From Nectonema munidae (lineage: Eukaryota; Nematomorpha; Nectonematoida; Nectonematidae): 64,000 bases of DNA. The stretch covers positions 355,501-419,500 of the forward strand of contig JAUIRK010001006.1 in NCBI GenBank assembly GCA_030549495.1. Reading direction: 5' to 3'. The number at the start of each line of letters is the position of its first letter. The stretch's first letter is position 1. This document shows, one piece after another, positions 45,559 through 56,193 of the stretch. Under the pieces are notes generated by a model. That model ran no database searches and had not been told where the DNA came from. It worked only from the letters and a program-made list of their open reading frames with translations. Position numbers and translations under genes: made by a program.

Positions 45559-46548
45559 ACTATTATTATTCGTAGTAATAATAATTTTTATTTCTCTTCT
45601 GGTTCCTTTTTTCAAAGAATAAGATGGTTATGTAAGTCATGTATCTCTTCTCCTTCTTCACAAACAGAATCCAAGAAAGACAAAACAAACAATTCCCAAA
45701 TTCTTAAAACACTCAACAAAATAGAACATAAATTAGACTCCTTTCCTATGTTTACCCAACAAAAGAAAAATAAATCCAATGAATATGCTGTTGAAAGGCC
45801 TTTATATTCAGATGTGGTAAAAAGCCCAATAAATCAATTAATCGTATCTACTGAAAATAATGATCGAGAGAAACTCTTGTCAAGCTTTGATGAAAAATTG
45901 AAATTTATCCCAATTAAAAAAGCCATCAATCTTAAAAACTCAATTGCTTTAAATTTTCCAAACAAAGCATCATCTGATAAGGCAAAAGAAATTATAGAGA
46001 GTAGCAAATTAAAAATCATCAAAGAAGTGAAATTTTATCCTAAAGTTTCTTTGTTAGTTCCTACATCATTCGACAATGAATCCATAGTTTCTTCTATTTT
46101 GTCAAAAAATGATGGTCTTCAAACTATTTTGGACAGTGGTGGTATGATGCAATTTTTATTCTCTAAACCGTTCAAGGATCAAAATTTAAAGATTGCGGTA
46201 CTAAAAGTATCTTCTTCTGTTTTTAAATACATTAGTATGTGCAACTATAGACTGTTTTTTGGTTTGTTTCATTCTAGGGTCTTACCTTTTTATTCATATA
46301 AACAGTGCTCTAACTGTTGTTTAATGGGTCATACAGCATCTGAGTGTAAGAATACGAGTGTTTGTAAGTTTTGTAGTGAAAGTCATAACGGTAGTTCATG
46401 TACAGTCACTGAATCTGAATACAAATGTGCTAACTGTAATAAAAGTAAATGCCCAGACATTAATCATTCAGCATTTAACAAAACTTGTAAATTTGTCCAG
46501 AAAGAAATCAACTTTGTTAAAAAACATACTGTCTATGACTACGAATAA
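45559..46548 (+). CDS. LINE ORF1 protein (N-terminus probably truncated), CCHC knuckles
   Basis: From the ATG at 45748 it has 266 residues, but the frame is open 63 codons further upstream, including IRWLCKSCISS, which resembles the last Cys pair of a PHD/RING-like finger, and a Ser/Lys-rich linker. The centre resembles the RNA-binding region of LINE ORF1 (KAINLKNSIALNFPNKASSD). The C-terminus carries zinc knuckles: CSNCCLMGHTASEC, CKFCSESHNGSSC and CANCNKSKCPDINHSAFNKTC. Such proteins package the element RNA. The stop TAA (46546-46548) overlaps the ORF2 start by 14 bases, suggesting coupled or reinitiated translation. Confidence 0.8.
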   Translation, partial: TIIIRSNNNFYFSSGSFFQRIRWLCKSCISSPSSQTESKKDKTNNSQILKTLNKIEHKLDSFPMFTQQKKNKSNEYAVERPLYSDVVKSPINQLIVSTENNDREKLLSSFDEKLKFIPIKKAINLKNSIALNFPNKASSDKAKEIIESSKLKIIKEVKFYPKVSLLVPTSFDNESIVSSILSKNDGLQTILDSGGMMQFLFSKPFKDQNLKIAVLKVSSSVFKYISMCNYRLFFGLFHSRVLPFYSYKQCSNCCLMGHTASECKNTSVCKFCSESHNGSSCTVTESEYKCANCNKSKCPDINHSAFNKTCKFVQKEINFVKKHTVYDYE

Positions 46549-49513
46549 TTTTTTAGGTATATCTAATTTTAATGATATATTTTCTTTAAACATATTCGAT
46601 GATAACATTAATATAAAATCTAGTTCCTTTCTAACCCCTGATTCGGTTATAGAAACTAATGAATTAAATATTATTAGTCTTAATATTCAATCATTAAGAG
46701 CAAAATTTTCAGAGCTAGAAGTACTTATAAGTACGTTAAACTGGCATTCCACCCACCCTATATCGGTTATATGTTTGCAAGAGTCTTGGCTCACAGATTC
46801 TGATTTTTCTAGTTTTACTCTTGCCTCTTATATATTTTTATCATCGCCGAGAGTTATCTCAAAGCATGGGGGTTTATGTTTTTTTATTCATGAAAATCTC
46901 TCATATAAAATTTTTAGTTCTGGTAGTTTTGAGTCTATTGCTGAGTATTTTTGCGTGGAACTAATAATTAATAGACGTTTTTTTATGCTGCATAATTTCT
47001 ATAGACTACCAACAAATATATCCAGCGTTGAGGAGTCTTTTAATGACCAGTTTGAAATCTATCTGAATCAGCTTCCTCTCAATTTTACTAATATTTTAAT
47101 TGGAGATTTTAATTTCAATCTTTTTAATATTGAAAGTCGAGCTATTAATAGGTTTTTCACTTTGTGTATCTCTCATTCGATGCTTCCTACAATTACTACT
47201 ATGACCCGTCCGAATAGTGACACCTTACTGGACAATATCTTGATACCAAATCGTCAATTTGATTATTCAGCATTTGTACTTAATACAAACATATCAGACC
47301 ACTACCCTATTTGGTTATCTTTAAAACATGCTTCTCTTTCAAAAACTAAAAATAATTCTTTCTTTGATGAAAAAGTTTTTTTAAAGCTAGTTTCTGAATA
47401 TGATTGGATCTCTTTTGTTAATCAAGAAGAGAACGATCCCTCTTATTTGTTAAGCTCTCTTATTTCAAAAATCTCAGAATTAAAAAATTTATCAATGAAA
47501 TGTTTTTTTTCTAACCCTCATACTAGGAAAATAAAAAATAGTTGGGTCAATGAAAACCTTATAGAATTAATTAATAAAAGAAATAAGGCCTACTCTAAAT
47601 GGAAAAAATCAAAGACTTACGAATTAAGAGATATCTTTGTCTTTCTGAGAAATCAAGTTAAATATACAGCCAAAAATTTAAAAAGAAATTATTTTGAAAA
47701 AATACTAAGTAATAATAAGGATACAAAGTTTACCTGGAGAATTATTAATTCTTTTGTAAAGCCTAGAGCCAAGTCTAAAATCTCCCATATGGTTGTTAAT
47801 GATGTCGAAGTATCAAGGGATGTTTCTATCTGTAAACTATTTAGTGATTACTTCGCTGAAAGCTTTAATAGTACTTACGTACACAAAGATAGTACACTTA
47901 CCCTTGAATCTAAATCTTCAACATTTTTTCTCAAAGATATCTCTATGAATGATATTCTTTTGTCCTTCAATTCTTTAAAAAGTAGTCGCTCTGAAGATGT
48001 GTATGGCCTATCAGTTTATGATTTGAAAAAAGTTCAAAACTACATTGCACATCCCCTGATGAAATCATTCAACTTATGCATCCAGAATAACACCTTTCCT
48101 GAAATTTTGAAAAGTACCAAAATAATTCCTGTCCACAAAAAGGGTGACAAAAGTGATGTTGTAAACTACCGACCTATATCAATCGTAAGTTCTGTCTCAA
48201 AAGTTTTTGAAAAAATTATTCACAAACAGCTCGATAACTACCTTACAACTCACAACCTCTTATCTCCATTTCAATTTGGATTTAGAAAGCACTATTCTAC
48301 AGAAATTTTGCATACTTACTTCTTGAACTGCGTAATCTCTTCCCTTGACAGAAGAAACCAAGTTTGTTCTCTGTTTCTAGATACAAGCCGCGCATTCGAC
48401 TCCCTACCCCATTCCTTACTTTTGTCCAAATTAAGACTATATGGTTTTACTGATGCCACTATTGAATTCTTCAAATCGTATCTTGAAAACAGATCTCAAA
48501 GGGTCTATGTCAATGATTGCATATCTGATAAAAAGAAAGTGATTTCTGGAGTGCCTCAAGGTACAATTTTAGCCCCAGTTCTTTTCAACATCTTTATGAA
48601 CGACATTGCTAGTGTCACATCAGATGCAAGAGTTCTAATGTATGCGGATGACATAACAGTACTTTTGGAACATGAAAATTTAAATGATCACTTTCTCGAG
48701 AGAAATGTTAGGATGTTACAAAATTGGTTTATGCAAAATGGCTTGTCTTTGAACAAAAAAAAGTCTAAATATATTTCCTTTTCGTACAGATTTGGCGATA
48801 CTCAATATGCAAACTACTTAGAAAAGCTTGGTTATGAAAAGGTTAACGAATTTAATTACTTGGGTTTGATTGTCAAGAGTAATCTCTCTTGGCAAAGCCA
48901 TTTATCTCATATCTCTCACAAATTGGCTTATATCTCTGGTATTCTAAGACAAGCCAAAAGATTCCTCCCTACTAAAACAATGCTACTTCTTTATAAAACC
49001 CTTTTTCTACCTCATCTTAGATACAGCATATTCAACTGGGGACATACAAAAGACACAACTCTCTTTTCATTACAAAAAAAAACACTAAGAGTTGTCTTCA
49101 ACCTTCATCCAATTTCTCATACAAACAGAATATTTCACGAACACCACTTGCTCAAACTTGAAGATATATATAATTTCAATGTAAATAATACGTTGTACAA
49201 ATTTTTGCACAATATGTTGCCTCCAATTTTCAACATATTTATCTCTTTTAACTTTGAGAAAAACAGAAGGTCTCCTCGTTTTGCTGGTAAAATGTCTATA
49301 CCTTTTTATAATTATTTCAAATCAAGAGAATGCTTTACATACAAAATTTCTACACTCTACAATACCAATGAACTTTTTTTCAATCAGTTTTTTACAAATA
49401 TTAAAGCATTTCAAAAGATGGTCTTAGCAAATTTTAATAGTTCCTATGCTTCAATCACTCAATGCGTATCATCAAATTGTTTTGTTTGCAAAAACATAAC
49501 CACTTCTCTCTAA
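46535..49513 (+). CDS. LINE ORF2, endonuclease-reverse transcriptase, intact
   Basis: 992 residues from ATG 46535; the frame is open back to 46358, but that part overlaps ORF1. Apurinic-like endonuclease in the first quarter: ISLNIQSLRAKFSE, CLQESWL, KHGGLCFFIHENL, LIGDFNFNL and the SDHYPIWLSL active-site box. Reverse transcriptase: KIIPVHKKGDKSDVVNYRPI, FGFRKHYSTEI, LFLDTSRAFDSLPHSLL, SGVPQGTILAPVLFNIFMND and VLMYADDITVLL with both catalytic aspartates. Then a thumb region (FNYLGLIVKSNLSWQSHL) and a C-terminal tail with CVSSNCFVCKN. No RNase H domain. The enzyme nicks the target and primes reverse transcription from the nick. Intactness over almost 3 kb in a window of broken copies indicates a recent insertion, probably of a family that is or was lately active. 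Confidence 0.95.
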   Translation: MTTNNFLGISNFNDIFSLNIFDDNINIKSSSFLTPDSVIETNELNIISLNIQSLRAKFSELEVLISTLNWHSTHPISVICLQESWLTDSDFSSFTLASYIFLSSPRVISKHGGLCFFIHENLSYKIFSSGSFESIAEYFCVELIINRRFFMLHNFYRLPTNISSVEESFNDQFEIYLNQLPLNFTNILIGDFNFNLFNIESRAINRFFTLCISHSMLPTITTMTRPNSDTLLDNILIPNRQFDYSAFVLNTNISDHYPIWLSLKHASLSKTKNNSFFDEKVFLKLVSEYDWISFVNQEENDPSYLLSSLISKISELKNLSMKCFFSNPHTRKIKNSWVNENLIELINKRNKAYSKWKKSKTYELRDIFVFLRNQVKYTAKNLKRNYFEKILSNNKDTKFTWRIINSFVKPRAKSKISHMVVNDVEVSRDVSICKLFSDYFAESFNSTYVHKDSTLTLESKSSTFFLKDISMNDILLSFNSLKSSRSEDVYGLSVYDLKKVQNYIAHPLMKSFNLCIQNNTFPEILKSTKIIPVHKKGDKSDVVNYRPISIVSSVSKVFEKIIHKQLDNYLTTHNLLSPFQFGFRKHYSTEILHTYFLNCVISSLDRRNQVCSLFLDTSRAFDSLPHSLLLSKLRLYGFTDATIEFFKSYLENRSQRVYVNDCISDKKKVISGVPQGTILAPVLFNIFMNDIASVTSDARVLMYADDITVLLEHENLNDHFLERNVRMLQNWFMQNGLSLNKKKSKYISFSYRFGDTQYANYLEKLGYEKVNEFNYLGLIVKSNLSWQSHLSHISHKLAYISGILRQAKRFLPTKTMLLLYKTLFLPHLRYSIFNWGHTKDTTLFSLQKKTLRVVFNLHPISHTNRIFHEHHLLKLEDIYNFNVNNTLYKFLHNMLPPIFNIFISFNFEKNRRSPRFAGKMSIPFYNYFKSRECFTYKISTLYNTNELFFNQFFTNIKAFQKMVLANFNSSYASITQCVSSNCFVCKNITTSL

Positions 49514-49825
49514 TGGATTCTATACCTATTTAGGAATGTAATCTATTCTTAATTATAGATTATGTTTCTCTTTTTCTTTCACTTCCTCATATCTTCACTT
49601 TTATTACGATTCTTTTTATGGCATTTCCAACATATATTCCCTGTTAACATCAAGATTTTAAAAGCAGGTTGATGTCTCTTTCAGCGGTTTTAATGGCCTT
49701 TGATACCAACCTTCAAAAGTAAATTTTGCCTTTAATCTCCTTATACTTTTGGTTCGATGCCGATCTATCCATATTTATTTTTGTTCGCAAATTTCTTTTA
49801 AAATATATACTTTTGAAAATAAAAT

Positions 49826-49851
49826 TATTATTATTATTATTATTATTACTT
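49826..49851 (+). repeat. (ATT)n tail of the young LINE
   Basis: TTTGAAAATAAAATTATTAT followed by further ATT units marks the 3' end of the LINE. The older copy at 12.06 kb ends with the shortened form CTTTTGAAATTATTATC. Confidence 0.9.
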
Positions 49852-49869
49852 TTCTTAGATTTTAAAGAT

Positions 49870-52800
49870 TTTTAGGGTGATTACATGTTTCAAGTATGCT
49901 GAATCTAGTGGTAATGTTAATTTTTTATGAAAAAAAATCAAACCTGTCAAAAAAGGGATTTAAATTTGACAGGTCATATTAAAATTAAATTTGTTATTGA
50001 AATACTTATAAACATTTTTACACATATATATCTATTTTCAACTATGCTGAATTTAGTGATGATGCTCATTTTTTTTATGAAAATAAATCAAACATGTCAA
50101 AAAATTATTTTAATATTATAGCTCATGTCAAAATTATTTATTTCAAATATATATAAAAAGTTTTTTAAACCATTACCCATTTTCAAGTATGCTGAATTTA
50201 GTGGTGATGTTCATTTTTTATGAAAATCAACAAACCGGTCACTCAATGTCAAATATATAAATTTTAAAATAAATTAGACTTGCAATATTTCTTTGCAATT
50301 TAATTTCTTAATTTATTTAATAAACCAACTTGGGTGCTTAACTCACGCAAAATTTTTTATCTGTCAGAAAATTAGGTTTATCAAAAGGATCTTCTTTACT
50401 TTGGCTATAAATTCATTATCAGCTGGTAGTCCCTACGTTATATCTTATATACTTTATACATTATCTAATTTTGTTATTTATTCCATGATTATCCTTTCTT
50501 GATAGATCTTCTTTCATCAGAAATTTATTTTTGGAAAATCTGTGTTCGAAAAAACATTTTTAAAGTTTATTCAGAACAGACTTTAACCGATCTCAGAGCT
50601 TTCCTATTAAAAAGTTCATAACAAAAATCGGCATCTTTGATTTATTTAAAAAAAAATTATTTAAATGTGTATAAATGTTTTTGGAGACACTTTCTCAGAC
50701 GTAAACTGCATATATTTTTAGATATTTCCAAATCATAGTTGCTAAAACTGAGCTGAGAAATGAAATTGGCATGGTAGATTTGATATAAAAAATATATTTA
50801 GCTTAAAATTTAATTAATATTTTTGGAGGTATTTAGAAAACTAAAAAGTGGACGAGTACTGCCTTCAGTTATATTTTAGATACATCTAGTTCTAGAGTAA
50901 ACGCAATGACTATTTATAGTATGAATCATGAAATAGAGCCAAGAAAAGCGATATTTTTAGAAAATGCCAAATGTGGTTTATGATCAGTAAGTTCTTTCTA
51001 ATTGAAAAATGCCAAGTATTTGTTACATTTTTTTAGTTGCAAGATAATAAACATACAAAAAGAAACAAAATGGGAAAAAAAAGAAAAAATTTTGTTATTA
51101 CATGCAGGAAAGCAGGGCATATAATAAAAGATTGTAGAAGTAACATTTTTCAAGAAATGAAGTACAACTACTATCTGATGTAAATTATTTTTTAATTTTA
51201 GAAAAAGAATACGAACGAGAAGAATACGACAGAAGAAAAAAAAAGAATTTGAAAAAAAACAAATTAAATTAATTTTTTAAAAATAAAGGACTTTGGCCGA
51301 TTTAGATAGTTTTGAGATATTGTAGGGTGAATAGTATAGACAAACTCTCTCTCTCTCTCTGCTTTACATAAATTAATGCGCATCAAAATATTGGCCCATT
51401 ACATCAATTGGAGTGTGGGATTGTCTTGCTCATTACTACTCTTCTTTTTACGTCTGAGCTATTTCTTCCATGGTTTCTACAGCCTTAAACCTCACAACAT
51501 TACTAGTAATCTCACAACATGCTTGCAAAATGGGGATTGGAAGAAATGAATTGTGGTTATCAAGAGTGAATATGGACTAAAATGGAGTGCAACAATCATA
51601 GACTCCGAAGTGAGTAGAACGGGTGCGAACACGGACGTTCTCAGTTCCTTACGCTCCTAGCGTTTGGAAGCGCTCCAGTTCAAATAAAATTTTAATATTA
51701 CCTAGTTGTAACGAAATGTCTCTCTAATGAGTCTTTCTGTTAAATTTAATTAATAATATAAAAGGAATCATCCTATTCATTTGGTTTAAAAATATAAATT
51801 TGTTTTTGGAACAATTTTTAGTCCAGCATAAATATTTGACAATTATATAAATTTTAACCCTAATTGCAAAATTTAAGAAAAAAAATGAAACTAGCAATTC
51901 GGTAAATAACATATATTCCATGTAACACTTGAATGAATGTTTTTGGAAATAATTTTTAGACGTACACTTATAGGTATTAAATCTTTAAATACGAAAACAA
52001 CCCTGTAATGAAACCAGCATGATCGATTTAGTATAAAACATATATTTTGTAAAAAATTTAAATGAATGTTTTTGAAAACAAATTTATAAAGTAAACCGCA
52101 AATTTGATTAACAATTATAGTAGTTTTAAATCTTTAATGTGAAAAATGAGTCTAGAAATGAAGCCAGCATGATCGATTTAGTATAAAACATATATTTAAT
52201 GCAAAATTTAAAGGGGTGTTTTTGAAGACAATTTTTAGAGGTAAACCGAAAATTTGATTAACACTTATAGGTATTTTGACATCCTAAACGTAAAAAATGA
52301 AACCAGCATGGCCGATTTAGTATAACACATATATTTTATGTAAAATTTGAAGAAATGTTTTTGGAGACAATTTTCAGAAGTAAGCCGCAAATTTGATTAA
52401 CACTTATAGGTATTTCCAAATCCTAAATGTAAAAAATGAGTTCAGAAATGAAAACAGCATGACCGATTTAGTATAAAAACATATATTTTATGTAAAATTT
52501 GAAGGTATATTTAATTAAATATATTTTTGATCAATCAAAATTTTGATTGATATTTTCTAAAAAGTAGCCTTGATTATTGAAAAAATTAAATATATAAAGT
52601 GTTACGCGTTCCAAACTGTATATAATTATAAATTTTCAAGGTATTATATAATATAGATCCTAAGTTATAAGGTTAACTACAGATAATGTCAAAATTTTGC
52701 TGAAAAATTTTAATTTTTAATTTTGATTGACAATTTTGGACATGAAAGGGTCATTCAACTACCATGAAAATGGTTTCAAAAGATGCACCTAGCGATTTTA

Positions 52801-52907
52801 GGAAAAGTCACAAAATTTGAAGGGATATGATTCAGCCAATTTTCTACAATTAATTTTTTAGTGAAGGGGGGGAGGGGGGCGTTTTACGCCCCACAGCACT
52901 AATAAGC
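49870..52907 (+). mobile_element. TTAA-type non-autonomous element, copy 2 (left end missing)
   Basis: Left array: TATGCTGAAT units near 49895, 50043 and 50188 (145-148 bp apart). The middle shares single-copy DNA with copy 1 (CTACGTTATATCTTATATAC). Right array: GATTTAGTATAAAACATATA units near 52025, 52175, 52314 and 52465 (139-151 bp apart). The right end is GGGGCGTTTTACGCCCCACA then GCACTAATAAGC|TTAA (52908-52911), matching the left end of copy 1 at 21858. No long frame is present. The left end is lost against the LINE tail at 49851. Confidence 0.75.
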
Positions 52908-53875
52908 TTAAATATGGACACACAGCAAAATATTGTTTGAATAAAAAAGTTTGTTTAAAATGTGGTAATTTTAACGACAAAAAGAATCAAGAAAAATTGT
53001 GTAATAATTGCGATGAAAATACTGAGCAAAAAACATGTTGTAACCTAGAAAATATTGATTCCAATCATAATGCTTTATCTCCTGATTGTACTACAAGAAT
53101 AAGAATTCAAAAGAGTATTCATAAACAAATAAGTAGTGACCTTAAAAATAATTTAGACAAGTTAGATGATGAGTGAAGAATTCCTAAAAGACTATCTCAA
53201 TAATATATTCTACTCAGATTTTACTAATTTATTGTTGCATAATTCAGATGCTGAAGCTGATTTTTCTAATTTGAATGAATTCTTGAACAGTTTTAATATT
53301 ATGTCAATAAACATTCAATCCTTAAAACCTAAATTTGAGCTTTTCAAATTATTCTTAGATAAAATAAAAACAATTCAAATAAAATATTTCATATAATTTG
53401 TGTTCAAGAGACCTGGTAGAATACATTCTCGGATGTTTTTCAATTTACTATTTGGAATTAATCTCACTACCATCAAAAGATAGTTTACATAAAGGACTTG
53501 GTTTCTTCATTCATAGGTCAGTGGAATACGAAATCATCAACTTTGAAATGTCCAAGAAATATTATGGCCAGTTTTCTATTAAGATTAGATATAATAAATA
53601 CTATTTATATGTTCACAATATTTATAGACATGCTTTATATACGAGAGAAGAATTATCATGTTTTAATCAAGAATTTGATGATTTCTGTGAAAAGATATCA
53701 AAATATAAGTATAATGTACTACTTGATGATTTTAATATAAATTTTAACAGTAAACATTATTTTCATATCAACCAGTTTATAGAAAACATCACATGTCATT
53801 GTTTATACAAAACTAAAAATAAAACTACTAGATCTGCCTCAAACACTTGTAAAGACAATATTATTAACGACTGAA
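52908..53875 (+). mobile_element. LINE 5' part: ORF1 knuckle and endonuclease (broken)
   Basis: From the TTAA, the frame reads KYGHTAKYCLNKKVCLKCGN, the second half of a CCHC knuckle, so the TTAA element cut ORF1 inside this finger. ORF1 continues to a stop at 53176, overlapping the ORF2 start at 53166 by 11 bases (MMSEEFLKDYLNN). ORF2 pieces: FNIMSINIQSLKPKFELFKL, LHKGLGFFIHRSVEYEI, YYLYVHNIYRH and LLDDFNINF (canonical GDFN). One frame change lies near 53395 and the element is cut at about 53875. Same general type as the 45.6-kb LINE, but a different family. Confidence 0.8.
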
Positions 53876-53889
53876 TTATTCAGGAATAA

Positions 53890-54568
53890 TTTATGAAACC
53901 CTTTCGAATCATTTACCTAAACTTTCTAAACTCACCTACTTATCAAATTACTTTGAAATACACCTCTACTGGTGCCCAGCTCACTCAAACATTTTAGAAA
54001 ACACTTATGTAGATAAGATAGCTAAAAAAGTACCCCCAAATACACCTTACATCCGGATTACCTCATTTCCCCTAGAAACCTATACCCCTTTACTTAGATC
54101 TAACATTCAATACCTTAGACAAGAACTCATCCAATCCTCACCCTCCATTTTCTTCCAACAAAAATATAATCCAAACCAAATTCTTGACATTTGGTCAAAA
54201 ATGAAATTCTTCCCACCACGACCGCTAATCAGATGGCTATCCGGCCACTGCCCCTGCAACTCTTATCTCTACCACATTAAAAAAATCACCAAGCAATCTA
54301 TGTAGAATCAACTGCAATCAAAAAGAAACACCTCATCATCTTCTACTTTCCTGCTGGCACTACAACCACGCAACAACTTCATTTCTTTCACTATCCGTCA
54401 AAACTCTCAATCGCCCACCATCTAATTTCTTCGAACTACTTTTATATCCGAACCTCCTCAATGCCCTGAACTCTTTCATTATCTTCATAGAGTCAAACTT
54501 GCAATCTCCGAACCCAAAGACTTCTTATACCATATAACCCATAATTCTTTAACACCCACCGACTACCT
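53890..54568 (+). mobile_element. LINE 3' part with RNase H domain (broken)
   Basis: The frame reads YFEIHLYWCPAHSNILENTY with VDKIAKKVPPNTP, matching the RNase H end motif (W.PgHs...GNe.aD.lAk). Further on come IRWLSGHCPCNSYLYHIKK and a CRINCNQKETPHHLLLSCWHY-like Cys/His block. RNase H-bearing LINEs are of the I/R1-like groups, so this belongs to another element than the endonuclease piece just upstream. The junction is near 53880. It stops where the LTR element begins. Confidence 0.7.
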
Positions 54569-56033
54569 GTTGTAAATAGAGTGCCTCACAACATAATTGG
54601 AATGTTGTAGATAAAGTGGTGCCTCACAACATAGCTTAAAAGCTCACAATTCACGGCAATTTACAACTAACCCTCTAGCCACAATCACTCTGTTTTCAAT
54701 AGTATATAAGCCTTCGCATTTCTTTACCTTCGTTGAAAGTAAAGCCTACTTTTCTTCAAATAAATTTATTTCTTACTTTACAACAATTTACTTTCAACCT
54801 GTCACCTCTATGGACAAGTTTCTGCGTCCAGAAAGACTTGACATAGATCCCAACTCTGCCACTGCTACTGACGAGTGGAAACACTGGTACTCAACCTTCA
54901 AGAACTTTCTTTCCCCGATCTCAGCTCTTCATCCTGAAAAGCTCTCTGTTCTCACTAACTACATTTCTGCCTCCGTCTTCAAATACATTGAGAACGTGGA
55001 AGAGTACGATAATGCCATCTCTAAACTCGAAAGCATCTATGTGAAAAAAAAGATTCAAGTCTTTGCTCGGCATTTGCTAGCAATCCGGAAACAACTACCT
55101 GGCGAAAGTGTCGACGCTTTTGTACAGCAACTGCAAAGATTGAGTCTTGAGTGCGAGTATTCCTCGGTCTCTGCTGAACAGCACCGAGATGAACAGATAA
55201 GAGATGCCTTGATCAATGGACTTGCTTCAGACACGATACGTCTACGCCTACTAGAAAACAAAAACTTGGACTTGCAGAGTGCCTACGATCAAGCTCGCAC
55301 ACTGGAGATAGCTCAGAGCAACTCTCATGCCTACAAAACAGACACAACTTCTTTCACTGCTTTCACCAGAAAGGATCCTACAGAACCACGTTCTAGCTAC
55401 AAGTCTAAGCAATTATGCTTTTTCTGCGGTAACGCCTTCCACATAAGAAAAATCTGTCCTGCTAAAAACTCATGGGTCACTTTTCTAAAGCTTGTAGATC
55501 GTCTTGTATTAATACAGATAAAGATGTTGCAACTATAATTGATGCTAACAATAAATCTTGTACTTGTTTTTGTAGGGAGGTACCTGTTAAGTCTGATTCT
55601 GTGATAGCTGCTACTAGTGGTAAATTCAATTCTAAGGTTTTAATTATGAGAAAAGTAGGTCAAGTTGAAGCCAACTGTTTGATTGATACAGGATCTACTG
55701 AAAGCTTTGTTTCTTCGGTATTTGTAAACAAGGTAAAATTAAGGGTGTTTCCACTCAATAGAGTTGTGAGTATGATTTCATCTGATCTTACTGTGCCAAT
55801 ATTTGGCTATTGTTTAGAAAGTTTTGTATTCAAGGAGAGCACATATCATAACATTAAATTAAACGTTTTAGAAAATCTCGTAAGTGACATAGTTCTTGGG
55901 CAAGATTTTATTTGTGCTCACAAATTTCTTAAGTTCGATTTAGGAGAAAACTTCCTGGCATTCAGGTGTGTTCCCTTTCAGAATTACAATCACCGTCTGC
56001 ATCGTTATTCCGCTATTTAACTAAAGATTGCAG
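54569..56033 (+). mobile_element. Fossil LTR retrotransposon, Ty3/gypsy-like, broken
   Basis: A likely 5' LTR spans about 54569-54790, starting TGTTGTAAATAG and holding a TATATAAG box (about 54704) and an AATAAA (about 54757). Gag follows at 54810 (capsid-like region and a CCHC knuckle), then an aspartic protease region with a DTGS motif and an LGQDF block. Reverse transcriptase, integrase and the 3' LTR are absent; a hAT terminus begins at 56042. It is a broken fossil with few visible breaks beyond the truncation. Age: moderate, older than the young LINE. Confidence 0.8.
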
Positions 56034-56193
56034 TCCTATAGCAGGGGTGGCCAAACTTCTTTTATATGAGGGCTACTTTTTTTGTAGAAATTTTTGGCAG
56101 TCTACCTCGAAAGTATAAAAAAATTTTATTAACTTCAAAATATACAACTTAAAAATTATAAAACTAATTTTTTTTTGAAGATGAAACCTGGCA

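Larger units (their letters stand above)
45559..49851 (+). mobile_element. Young LINE (Jockey/CR1/L2 group), 5'-truncated, ORF2 intact
   Basis: ORF1 (to 46548), ORF2 (46535-49513), a 3' untranslated region and a tail of eight or more ATT units at 49826-49851. ORF2 has no stop and keeps its catalytic motifs. ORF1 has no clear initiator before 45748 but stays open upstream to about 45559, with a WLCKSC zinc-finger-like end, so the N-terminus is probably missing through 5' truncation. The copy at 11.1-12.1 kb is an older relative. Confidence 0.9.
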
